From Zingiber officinale (Eukaryota; Streptophyta; Magnoliopsida; Zingiberales; Zingiberaceae): 64,000 nt of DNA. The number at the start of each line of letters is the position of its first letter. Position 1 is the stretch's first letter. Made by a program: the position numbers and the translations under genes. Location of the stretch: positions 1 to 64,000 of the forward strand of contig NW_024589864.1 of assembly GCF_018446385.1 (NCBI RefSeq). The letters run 5' to 3'. This document shows positions 10,934-21,800 of the stretch, in pieces. The notes under the pieces were generated by a model. The model was not told the DNA's origin. It did not search any database and worked only from the letters and a program-made list of their open reading frames with translations.

Positions 10934-12235
10934 ATGGAGGGTATTGACTTTGAAGAGACATTCTCCCCAGTTGTAAAGTTTGTGTCAATACGTGTCATCC
11001 TAGCTATAGTAGCACACTATGACATGGAATTACATCAGATGGATGTAAAAACGGCTTTCCTTAATGGTAATCTTGACGAAGAAATCTATATGGTACAACC
11101 GGAATGTTATGTTGCTGAAGGCCAAGAGAAAAGAGTATGTAGACTTCGGAAGTCTATATATGCGCTAAAGCAAGCGTCAAGACAATGGAACATAAGATTT
11201 AATGAAGTAATATTATCTTATGGTTTCGAAATGATCAATGAGGATCATTGTGTGTACCTAAGAAAGGAAAAAGGAAAGCTTGTCATTTTATCATTATATG
11301 TTGATAATATGTTAATAGCTGGAAGTAACATAAAGTGTGTGATAGAAGTCAAAAGTTGGCTTTCATCACAATTTGACATAATAGATATGGGAGAAGCAGA
11401 GTACATCTTAGGAGTGAAAATCGTTAGAGACCGATCAAAGAGGCTTTTGGGTTTGTCTCAAGAAGCTTATATCACTAAGATGCTGCAACACTTCAATATG
11501 TCAGATTGCAACATTGAACAGACGCCTATAGCGAAAGGTACTATCTTGAGCAAAAGTATGTATCCCAAGACTCCTGAGCAAATAGCCGAAATGAAGAAAA
11601 AACCATATGCCAGTGCGGTAGTTTGATGTACACTATGTTGTGTACCCGTCTCGATATAAGCTATGATGTTGGCTTAGTTAGTCGTTTCCAGTCAAACCCA
11701 GAATCGAGACACTGGAAAGCGGTGAAGAGAATATTCGATATTCTTAAAGACAATGATTATCTATTTATCAAGGATAGATAAAGCTAAGCCGCTACTTATG
11801 GGACATCTTATGTAAATATGAATAAAGACAAATCCATATGTTAAGGTCTTCTTGATGATGGTGTCAAGACAAGCTTATATATGTAATGATTAGAGTATGT
11901 GGCTTGTCATGTACTGATGCAAGAGGTTGTCTAGCTAAGAAGGTTCATGAAGCATCCGAGGATCACTGAGGATAGTGGGAATCCTGTTACAGTGTACTGT
12001 GACAATTAAGTTATTATAGTTTTTTCTAAAGATCCCAAATATCACAGTAAAGGCAAGCATATAGAAATTAAGTATAATTTTGTAAGGGATATTGTTGACA
12101 AGAAAAAGATTATTCTTGAGTACATCCCTACACGGAATATGCTTATTGATCCTTTTACTAAGTCATTGACTAAAGAGTCATTTCATGGTCATATGAAGTC
12201 TTTGGGACTTGGAGAATGTAACAATTGTACAGACA
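10934..12235 (+). pseudogene. copia RT/RNase H fragment, forward copy, defective
   Basis: Begins abruptly at the MEGIDFEETFSP residues of reverse transcriptase. Gag, protease, integrase and the RT start are absent. RT is open to 11626, then a frameshift follows at 'ASA(V/I)G'. The catalytic motif reads YVDNM rather than YVDDM. After 'KAVKRIF' (about 11735) the RNase H core is replaced by about 170 bp resembling the element's own 3' noncoding region near 12340-12510. RNase H resumes at EYVAC (about 11895), with stops, and ends with 'KSLTKESFHGHMKSLGL' near 12230. It is very similar to the inverted core, so the two derive from one family. Confidence 0.88.
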
Positions 12236-13543
12236 TTTTGATAAATAAAAAATTCCATGATCTATTCAGTGTATATGTCTTGGTTACATTCGAATAAAAG
12301 TCTCGATAAGCATGTTGGCAGATTGGGATTGGTCCACTCACAAGGACAATCATCTCTATTTGTTAAGTACGAATAGAGGTAAGATCGTTGCTTATGGGAC
12401 AGCTTTTGTAGCTGTGAATAGAGACATACCCATAAGTTAAGGTCGCTTTGATATTTGGGTCAAGATGAGATCATTTGTGTAATGATTGGAGTAAATGCAC
12501 CCACCATTTACTGAATCTGCTTGAAGCCAGATTAGAATTCATATGTTGAATTCAGGATTAGACATTGGGAATGTCTAGATCGAAATCTGTACGATGTTAA
12601 ATTTGGGAAAAACATGCGCTCTTTTTGGTAAAGAGAATAACATCGTAGCATGTGATTCATACCACATGTGCTATGGCGACAAGAAGGGTTGTAGGAGAAT
12701 GGATCCCTGCTTCTCTACTATGTGAGACCCTTGAGATTATAAGTTAATCTCGATTTTACCCTAAGTGACTATTTAGCTGTCTACTTGAAGTTCTGATCAG
12801 TGTCTGCTACTTTAGCATGTTTCCTATTGACTATGGATGATTCGGTCTATGGAGCATAACTAGGAAAGCAACTGATTAGAGTGAATGGATTCTAGCTAAA
12901 AAGGAAGATTAAGATTGATTTACATCTGCGACATTTATTCACTGGTACCGGTTACATTTTTAGTTCAGTACATAAAATGTAATTGTGAATAATTTGTTTG
13001 ATTGGAGGTGTTGAACATGCTCTTGACATATGGTCAATATGAGGGATTAGAGATGTTCATGATGATGTAAATAATTTAATCTGGGGTAAAGGCAAGCCAT
13101 TTATGTCTATGATTTGTTCTATGGACATTTATGTCTCTGATTTGTTCTATGGAGCAGCTAAGTAAGGTGTGACAATCTTCTTAGCAATTGAATGCTCACT
13201 GTGCTTGCTGTCGCACGAATCATTTTCCCTAATGTATGGAATGGATGTTCTGATCTGGTTTTTGTGACTAGATTCTCATAAAGTCTGTGTGACTTATTTG
13301 GTCTTTGTGACTAAATTTTGCTCTGGTCTTCGTGACTTGATCCTCACAAAGTCTTCGTGACTTATTTGGTCTTTGTGACTAAATTTTACTCTGGTCTTCG
13401 TGACTTAATCCTCACAAAGTCTTCATGACTTATTTGGTCTTTGTGACTAATTTCGCTCCGGTCTTCGTGACTTGATCACCTTGTAGTCTATGTGACTAAC
13501 ATGATCTATGTGACCATATGGATTGACTTGGACGAGTGGGAGA
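12236..13543 (+). other. copia 3' noncoding internal region with tandem repeats and polypurine tract
   Basis: About 1.3 kb between the end of RNase H and the right LTR, with no coding potential that I recognise. From about 13243 to 13490 it carries roughly three copies of a 65-75 bp unit built on 'gtcttcgtgacttgatcctc' and 'tatttggtctttgtgact'. The polypurine tract is 'gagtgggaga' at 13534-13543, directly before the LTR. Confidence 0.7.
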
Positions 13544-14003
13544 TGTTAGACGTTGCATCAGTTGCAACGTCGGGAAGATGAAGGGGGGCCGATCCTTCAT
13601 CTTCCTCCATTTAAAGCTGTCATCAAGGCATCGGTTGGTAACCGATGTCTTGCTTGATATAAATGGTGGCGTCCAAGGCAATCTGAAGATGGTGTGCGTT
13701 CGAGGTGAGCAGAGGATAGCTTCTGACGATCAGAGGTGTGCAGAAGAGCAGTGGATGTGATCGTGTGAGCAAAGGGAGAACATCCGTAGGGACGGGATTT
13801 GGTTTGTGGAAGAGTTCGAGAAGGTTCCGTGTGGTGATCTTCTCGGCGACAGCAGCAGCGACGTCTCCGGCGGTTCATCGGCGACTTCATCGACCGGCGT
13901 CTTCGGTTGCGGTTCTTCGGGAGATCAATGTGAGTGTTTATGGTTTCTGCATTATTATTTTAATTACTTCGTTTAAGTTTTCATGCTCTCAAAACTACCA
14001 ACA
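13544..14003 (+). repeat. Right LTR of composite element (complete)
   Basis: 460 bp, TGTTAGACG ... CTACCAACA, followed at 14004 by the CTGAC duplication. The open frames called here on both strands are LTR sequence, not genes. Confidence 0.9.
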
Positions 14004-14334
14004 CTGACCACCAGTTTTGTTGTTTTCCTAGTTCAGTCCTTCGATTTGATCCAGAATTCCTCAAATGTACTGCAGAGTAAGTCATATACTGTCGCATTAA
14101 GTCGAATGAATGGGAGGAGCCTTGGCCATTGGCGTTTATGGCATCGCATTCGCAGGGCTTTCATAGATCCCACATGGAATGGGGCTCTCTCTGTCTCTGA
14201 TCCTAGAAGATAGACAGACAGACGGACAAAAATCTCGAGTAGCGAAGGGAACTGTCAACTGTACCTCCTCTATATTGACACTCAGATCACCTTGCTTAAC
14301 TACTCTGCCTTGCTGCGGTACCGTCCAAACATCA

Positions 14335-15288
14335 ATGGAGGTATGTGAACTTAATAGTTTCATCATCGACTTCGAATCTCTTGACGAGTCTTTGCAGGAT
14401 GTGGTGGTGAAGAGGCAGAGCATTCCAGCCTTCGGCAACTGGGACTACTGCAGCAATCTCCCCCTCACTCAGTATTTCGAGTCGGCTGCGCAGGCTGGCC
14501 TGGGCTGGTCCGAGGGTGCCAATTCCATGGCGAGGCAACAGCTGGTGATGATCTCTTCAAGTTGCCACCTCTGAGAGCTTCTTGTGGAGGGAGGGTAAGT
14601 AACTGCAGATCTCTCTTCAGTTAGCTCTAGGGAGGTAAATGAACCAAACGGTTCGCGAATTATTCGGAGCTCGGTTCGATAAAAAGTTTGTTCGAGTTCG
14701 TTCGTTTATCTTATCGAGCCGAACTCGAGCTCGATTTTGAGCTTGACAATTTTAACGAGCCGAGCTCGAGCTTAAGAATATTTGGCTCGTGAGCTCGCGA
14801 ACATGTTCATTTGTAGGCTCACGAGCCAAAAAAACGAACCTTAAATCGAGCAAAAAAATAAACTCTAAAACAAATCAAAAAACGAGTTCTAAAACGAACC
14901 TTAAAACAAACTTTAAAACGAGCCAAAAAAAAACGAACTCTAAATGAGCCCGAAAACGAGCCCAAGCTCGATTAACAAATTAGGCTCGTTAACTATGATA
15001 ATCAAGCTAATAACAAGCCGAGATCGAACTATTCACGAGCTTGATAATTCCAAATCGAACCGAGCTCGAGCCTTGTAATAAAAGTGAGATTCGAGCTCGA
15101 GCCGAGCTCGAGCCCGAATATAACTTAAACGAGCCAAGCTCGAGCCTAATACTGTTCGGCTCGATTCGACTCGTTTACCTCCCTAGTTAACTCTGTACCT
15201 CCAGGAACCTGAAGTTCCTTCCTGTGTGTCGTTTCTTGTTGATGGAGAGGAAAGCTCTCAAAACAGTTTTGAGGAGCTCTCCTTGTAG
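14335..15288 (+). CDS. RIN4/NOI-domain-like small protein, frameshifted
   Basis: Three exons fit: 14335..14340 (Met-Glu), 14398..14594 and 15205..15288, giving about 93 residues. The core IPAFGNWDYCSNLPLTQYFE followed by SAAQAGL is the NOI (nitrate-induced/RIN4) signature, including the PxFGxWD element cut by the bacterial protease AvrRpt2 in RIN4. Such proteins are small plasma-membrane-associated immune regulators in plants; that role is inferred from the family. Near 14520 ('gagggtgccaattcc') one base is missing: the frame after the NOI core would stop at 14574, whereas the frame one base over continues as DDLFKLPPLRASCGG into a phase-matched third exon ending TAG 15288. Exon 2 is 197 bp instead of a multiple-compatible 198. 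This is either a real inactivating deletion or a sequencing error. The composite retrotransposon lies about 330 bp upstream and a MITE fills intron 2. Confidence 0.7.
14629..15184. mobile_element. Mutator-like MITE in NOI intron 2
   Basis: 556 bp with short inverted termini AGGGAGGTAAA ... TTTACCTCCCT. It is flanked by AGTTAGCTCT (14619-14628) and AGTTAACTCT (15185-15194), a 9-10 bp target duplication with one mismatch, as in Mutator-type elements. The interior is built from 'cgagctcgag' words on both strands. No coding capacity. Removing it leaves a 54-bp host intron with normal borders. Confidence 0.78.
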
Positions 15289-15803
15289 ACTAGAACTGAC
15301 GAAGAGGAGTTGACTTACTCTCTCCGTAGAGCAATTTTTCAATCCAAAACTCATTTGTCCTAAACAGCTCAAAGTGTTGATCAACAAAGAAGAGGACCCT
15401 ATGGTATTTTTTTTTCTCTCTTCTTTTTCTCACCAAAGACGAGAAAAAGTCAAACAAGACGTCTTGACAACACAATTATATATGCTTTGGAAAATATGAC
15501 ATCTTTAAATCATCAATCAAATGATTTAATAATCTATTGAATATATAATAATATAAAAAAAAAACAAATTACATATACTTCGTATTCTTTCTTTTTCCGC
15601 GTAGAGGAGTTACCTAGCTAGCTATTGGGTGATGTCCTGTTATTTGAGTGGAAGAAGGCCAGGCAATGACTAAAGTTGCTATTATATTGTTGACTCATGG
15701 TGGATCTTTCATCAGATATTGAGTTTAAGCAAAGAGTTGCTCGACGTTGAGCACTACTAATTTGCCGTAGAGGATCGTTTGAATGCATCAGAAGTCCATG
15801 GCT
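15289..15803. other. Intergenic, between convergent NOI and P4H genes
   Basis: AT-rich, with no coding signal that I recognise; presumably the 3' UTRs of both genes. Confidence 0.4.
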
Positions 15804-18800
15804 TCATGGTATTCCAAAAGCCCCTCGCACTTCCTGTCATGTAACATTATACAAGTTCAATAATCAGCATCAATTTTGTTGATGTATGTATGCCCACATG
15901 AACATTTTCAGTTCCTACAACTCAACAAGGAACGTTTTATGTTCATTATGGTCTGACGAAGAACGTACCTGACTCATCCAGCTCGTGGCTGTCCACTTCT
16001 CCCCTTTAAGAACGGGGCAGCCTGAATGAAGGCTCTTTGGGTCTACTTTCCCGTTGAGGCCCTACAATTAGAAAAAAAAGAAAAGTAAGGCACCCATGTC
16101 TCTTCTGCAGAGTTCATGCATTTGTAGCAACGAGATAAAAGGATAGATTGCATTGACAAGTAGATCATTTCATGAAAGACGAGTGAGAAGGTGGACCATG
16201 TTCCAGAAAAGAAGTGCATCTCCCTTGTTTGGTTTGACACACAGTCCCTGCACAGTCACACCTCCACAGCTGCAGTTGCCAGATCCTGCCTGAAGAGGAA
16301 AATTTATGAAAAAGAAAAGGAATCATCAGCAGATTGATGCATGAGCTAGGAGGAGATTAGATCATAAGTGAAGCTCCCAGCAAAGTCTTTTCAAAGGTCA
16401 CACTGTTTAAGTTTCATGAAAACAGTAGTAGTTTGAGATCCAGAACTAAATGGTGGATTAGATGGGTCGACAGTCTTGGAAGTAGCCTAGTTCAAGGTCT
16501 AAATTGTTTTACACTTGAGGGTGACAAAATAATAATAATAATAATAATTTTAGCAACTAATGGAAGATGGATCTAAATTGGTTTCCTAGAAGTGGCAAAT
16601 TTTGGTTAACATTAGTTTGGTTTCCAGTGTGTAAGAGAATTTATTTTTTACAGAAAAACATTCTCCTAACAGAAACATGATGAGAGATAATTCATCACAA
16701 CTAACCAATGGAAAGTATGTTTCGCCCCCTTCTACCACATTACTTAAATACATAAGCATCGTTGCTACACGTTGGCCTCCCTTCCCTAGTGCCTGCATTG
16801 AGGATTTGGAATGCAACAGTAATCCTTGGAGAAATTAAGGAATTGAGATGTAGATTATTATTATTTTCTTTTTTGACAAAAAAATATTACTTACATCTTC
16901 GGGCAGATAATCATGATGTATCAAGTAATACTCGGTGGGTTGGTACCTGTGCAACAGAGCATTCCTGATTATTATTTATCCATGAATATCCAATCCATTC
17001 TACAAGAATATTTTGAATTAGTGTTACCTAATTACATAAAGCGGCTCTGCATTTTCTTGTGGGACCTGAGTGAATATAGCAATCCGCTTTTCAACAGCCT
17101 TACAGTACCCAAAAAATCAAAGGTAAGTCAAGGATAAGTCAGATCTCGAATCAAAGTTGAACTACATAAAGAGGCAAAGAAAATTGGGCAAAAATTAAAA
17201 AGGCACCCCTTTTTTAACGAATCATCAAAGGGGCATCATATGTTGATTTATTATCAAAAGTGTGCCCCACCCCATATAAATGACACAACTGTCCTCCACT
17301 ATAAAATAGTAGTTTATTCTCATTATTATCTCTCTCATATTTTTTCCCCGCCTAATCGACGCGTTGTAGCAGCTACAGTTCCAAAACTGCTATAACATGG
17401 GGAAAAAATTGAAGACTAAAATTGTTTGGAAAATTTAAACGATGTTTTTTTAGCCTGAAACCTGACCGTTACAAGTTCCATCCCATAACAAGTTGTACAT
17501 ATTTGAACGATCTTCAATTTGATATATTTTGCATCTCGTGATTCAACCCGAGTCAAAGAGTTATGACCTTTCAAAGTTTAAGGTTTAACATTTATCTTGT
17601 AGCAGCCATGGCTTTGTAAGAGCTACGAAATCATAATTGCTGCAACGTAAATGTTAAATCCTAAACTTTGAAAGGTCATAACTTTTGACTCAAGTTGAAC
17701 TACAGGACGCACAATATATCAAATCGAAGTTCATTCCGAGATATTCGATTTGACATATTATGCGTCCCATGATTCAACCCAAATCAAAAGCTATGACCTC
17801 TCAAAGTTATAACTTGTAATTGTAGTAGCTACGGTTTCATAATTGATATAACGTGTATAATGATAAACTATAAGAGAACATAATTTTTTACTTAGATTGA
17901 ACCACGAAACGCACAACATATCAAATCGGAGATCTCTAAATGAACTTCAATTTGATATATTGTGCGTCTTGTGGTTCAACCTAATCAAAAGTTATGATCT
18001 CTTAAAGTTAAACTTGTAGTTGTAGCAACTACGATTTCATAACTGCTACAACTGCGTTGCCACACAATTGTTGCAGTTACGATTTCGTAGCTGGTACAAT
18101 ATATATGCTCGGCAAACTTTAAGAGATCCAAACTTTGATTCATGTTAAACCATAGGACGTGCATGTCAAATTGAAGATCTTTAAACGAATTTCGATTTGA
18201 TATATTGTGTGTCCCGTAGTTCAACTTAAATAAAAAGTTATAACCTGTTAAAGTTTAAGATTTAACACAAATTTTTTACTCAGGTTGAACTACAGGACAC
18301 ATAATATATCAAATCGAAGTTCGTCCAGATATCTACAACTTGTTATGGGGTGGAACCTATAACAATTAGGTTTCAAAGTAAAAAAAAACATAGTTTAAAT
18401 TTTTTTCAGAAGTTCTGAACAATTTCAGTCTTAATTTTTTTTTCCATGTAGCAGCTATGAAACCGTAGTTGCTACAACAACGTGACAGCTCAGTTGTAGC
18501 AGGTACGATATTGTAGCTACTATAATAAGTTCGTAGTTGCATAACACGTCGATTTAGGCATGAAAAAAAACAAGAGAGATAATAAAGGGAATAAACTTTA
18601 CAACTTTACAGTGAAGGACAATTGTGTTATTTTACATGGGGTGAGACACACTTTTGATAATAAATCAAAAGAAGCCCTTTTAATTTTTGCCCAAGAAAAT
18701 TTGTACATCTATGAATTTTTTATGTATGTCAATCAGCATATTGTCGAAGAAGTAAACACAAATTAGTGAGGAGCACCTCCACGGGGTAAAGTGACATCAA

Positions 18801-21800
18801 AAGACTATAACACTTGCATAAGCTTCCACTACAATAATTAATTAATTAGTTATAAGAGTAATTTGAGATTGCTTCTGTCTTGGGTCATGCAATTGCAAGT
18901 GCCAACATTATTGAATTGTCATTTCTGACCATGCAAACACATCCTGCATTATAGAAATGTTTATAATCATGCCCCTACACCCTTTGCTTCACTTCATTCG
19001 GTTGTGTAAACATAAGTCGTGTCAATTCTACTTTTAGCTTTAGATGGTTTGTAACTTCCATAGATGAATTTTCTCGAATAACATGGTGGTTTTTAACAAA
19101 AGAGTGTCGCTAACTTTGTCTATCTTTTCTTCTTTCAGCATTGAAAAACAAGTTTGGCGCCATAATCAAGGTTCTACACAATGACACTAATAAAGCATAT
19201 TCTCTCACTCTTTACAATCATTCCTATCAACATGAAATTCTTCATCAGTTTTCATCTTATATTTTAATAATTATATTTTACACATATATAATATAACTAT
19301 ATGCTTTCATTATAGTTGAGTGAAGCAAAAAATGAAACTTTTGAACGATTATATCAAAAATTGGATACAAAAGAAGGGGAAAGAGACATTTATAGAATAG
19401 CTAAAGTGAGAGAAAGAAAAACAAGAGATATTAGCTAAATAAAATGTATTAAAGATGAATGTAATAGGGTATTAGTAAGCGATGGAGAAATAAAAGAGCG
19501 GTGGAAGAGGTATTTTCATCAACTTTTTAATGAAGATTTAGGAGACCAACTTAACTTGGGTAATTTAATTAGGTCAAATGAGCATCGAAATTTTAATTTT
19601 TATAGTAGAATTCAAACTTCAGAAGTAAAACAAACTTTAAATGAGATGTATAATGGAAAAGCCGTTGGACCAGATGATATTCCAATAGAGGTATGAAAGT
19701 GCTTAGGGAAACAAGGTATTGAATGACTTACAAAATTATTTAACATGATATTGAAAACGAAAAAAATGTCTGATCAATGGAGGATAAGTACTCTAGTTCC
19801 CTTATATAAGAATAAGGGAGACGTACAAAATTGTGCAAACTATAGGGGTATTAAACTAATGAGTCATACTATGAAACTTTGGGAAAAAGTAATAGAAAAA
19901 AGATTAAGGAAGGAGACAACAGTGACAGAAAATCAATTTGGGTTCATGCCTGGAAGGTCGACAATAGAAGCTATACATCTTCTTAGACAATTAATTGAAA
20001 AATATCGGGAGCAAAAACAAGATCTACACATGGTATTCATTGACTTAGAAAAAGCGTATGATAGAGTCCCAAGAGAAATTATATGGCGAATTTTAGAAAA
20101 GAGAGGTGTTAGCGTAACATATATTGAACTAATTAAGGATATGTATGAGGATGTAATGACCAGAGTAAAGACTTCAGGCGGAGTAACTGAAACATTTCCA
20201 ATAAAGATAGGGTTACATCGAGGATCAGCTCTAAGTCCCTATCTTTTTACACTAATTATGGACGAACTCACTGCGCACATTCAAGACACAGTACCGTGGT
20301 GCATGTTGTTTGCAGATGATATTATTTTGGTAGATGAGACACGTGAAGGAGTAAATGCTAAGCTAGAATCTTGGAGGGAAACACTAGAAGGGAAAGATTT
20401 TAAGGTTAGTAGATTAAAGACAGAATATATGGAATTTAAGTTTAGCAATATTAGAAGTAATGAAACAATTGTTAAGATAGGAGAGGACGAGTTGCACGGA
20501 ACCGAAAGATTTAAATATTTAGGATCATTTTTACAAAATGATATAGGGATTGAGAGAGACGTCATACATAGAATACAAGCAGGATGGGTGAAATGGAGGG
20601 GAGCGTCGAGTGTTTTATGTGACCGTAAAGTACCTCTTAAACTTAAAGGTAAGTTCTATAAAATCGCAGTTAGACCTGCTATGTTATATGGAGCTGAATG
20701 TTGGGCTAAGACTCGAGCACACGAGCAGAAGATGAGAGTTGCAGAGATGAGGATGTTAAGGTGGATGTGTGGGCATACGAAGATGGGCAAAATAAGAAAT
20801 GAGAGCATTAGAGAGAAAGTCGGAGTTGCATCTATTGAGGAAAAACTCCGAGAGACACGTTTAAGATGGTACGGACATGTACTTAGACGACCAATAAATG
20901 CTCCAGTTAGGCGATGTGAAACTATGATAAACATGCATATCAAACGAGGAAGAGGAAGACCAAAAAAGACTTAGTTAGCAACAATAAAACAAGATAAAAT
21001 TTATTTAAATATAGATGATGATATAATAGGAGATAGAGCTCAATGGCGTAAAAGGATTCATACAGCCGACCCCACCTAGTGGGAAAAGGCTTGGTTGTTG
21101 TTGTTGTTGTTGTTGTTGTTATATGCTTTCATTATATATAACTATATGTAATTGATTGTATACAATTAATTAATAGTATTTATAATTAATATTGTATAAT
21201 TAAGTAGCTCTATAATATATAATTAATAAATACCATATAATTCATTAATAACTAGTATAACATGTAAGTAAATGCAACTAATATATATATGCACTAACTA
21301 ACTATTAAAGCAAATAACTTTTTTATTCGTATGCATTTATACCGGGAAGTAAATAAGTATCAAACCTATACTGACACAACATCAAAACTATATCATTCTA
21401 ATCAAAGACCAATCTACTACTCAAACCTTCATCTGTAATAGGAAAGTTGGGTGTATTTGAATATTCTATATTCTTTAATAGCATCTATAGGTAAGTGAGT
21501 CTATCTAGAGGGTTGTGTGATGAATAATTCCCTATAACAAAATTCAATCAAGTTAGAATGAGCTTTCAGATCATATTCCGGTCAATATGAATACCCATCA
21601 CACTATTAGTGAAATAATCAAGCGTCCATGAGTTCGAATTACCAGCACATATTCAATAGGAAGAGGAATTGTATTTCTAAGAACTGATAGTCCTAAAACT
21701 AAAAGACGACTCAAAATTGCAAGTAATACCAACCTGAATCATTGAGACTTTTGTTTGTCCAAGTGTTAGAAAGGTACCATAACTTGTTCGAATATCACTT

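Larger units (their letters stand above)
4813..14003 (+). mobile_element. Composite rearranged copia-type LTR retrotransposon
   Basis: Direct LTRs at 4813..5261 and 13544..14003 share about 449 bp without an indel; I count only two mismatches by eye. The perfect 5-bp duplication CTGAC lies at 4808..4812 and 14004..14008, and the LTR ends are TG and CA, so the whole 9.2 kb behaves as one insertion. Its inside is not a normal provirus. After the left LTR (which lacks its last 11 bp and the primer-binding site) comes an inverted gag-pol core (5262-9249). Then follow a leader-like stretch, about 75 bp of forward 3' internal sequence, a divergent internal LTR, a primer-binding site, a 305-bp palindrome, a forward pol fragment, 1.3 kb of 3' noncoding DNA, a polypurine tract and the right LTR. 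Confidence 0.88.
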
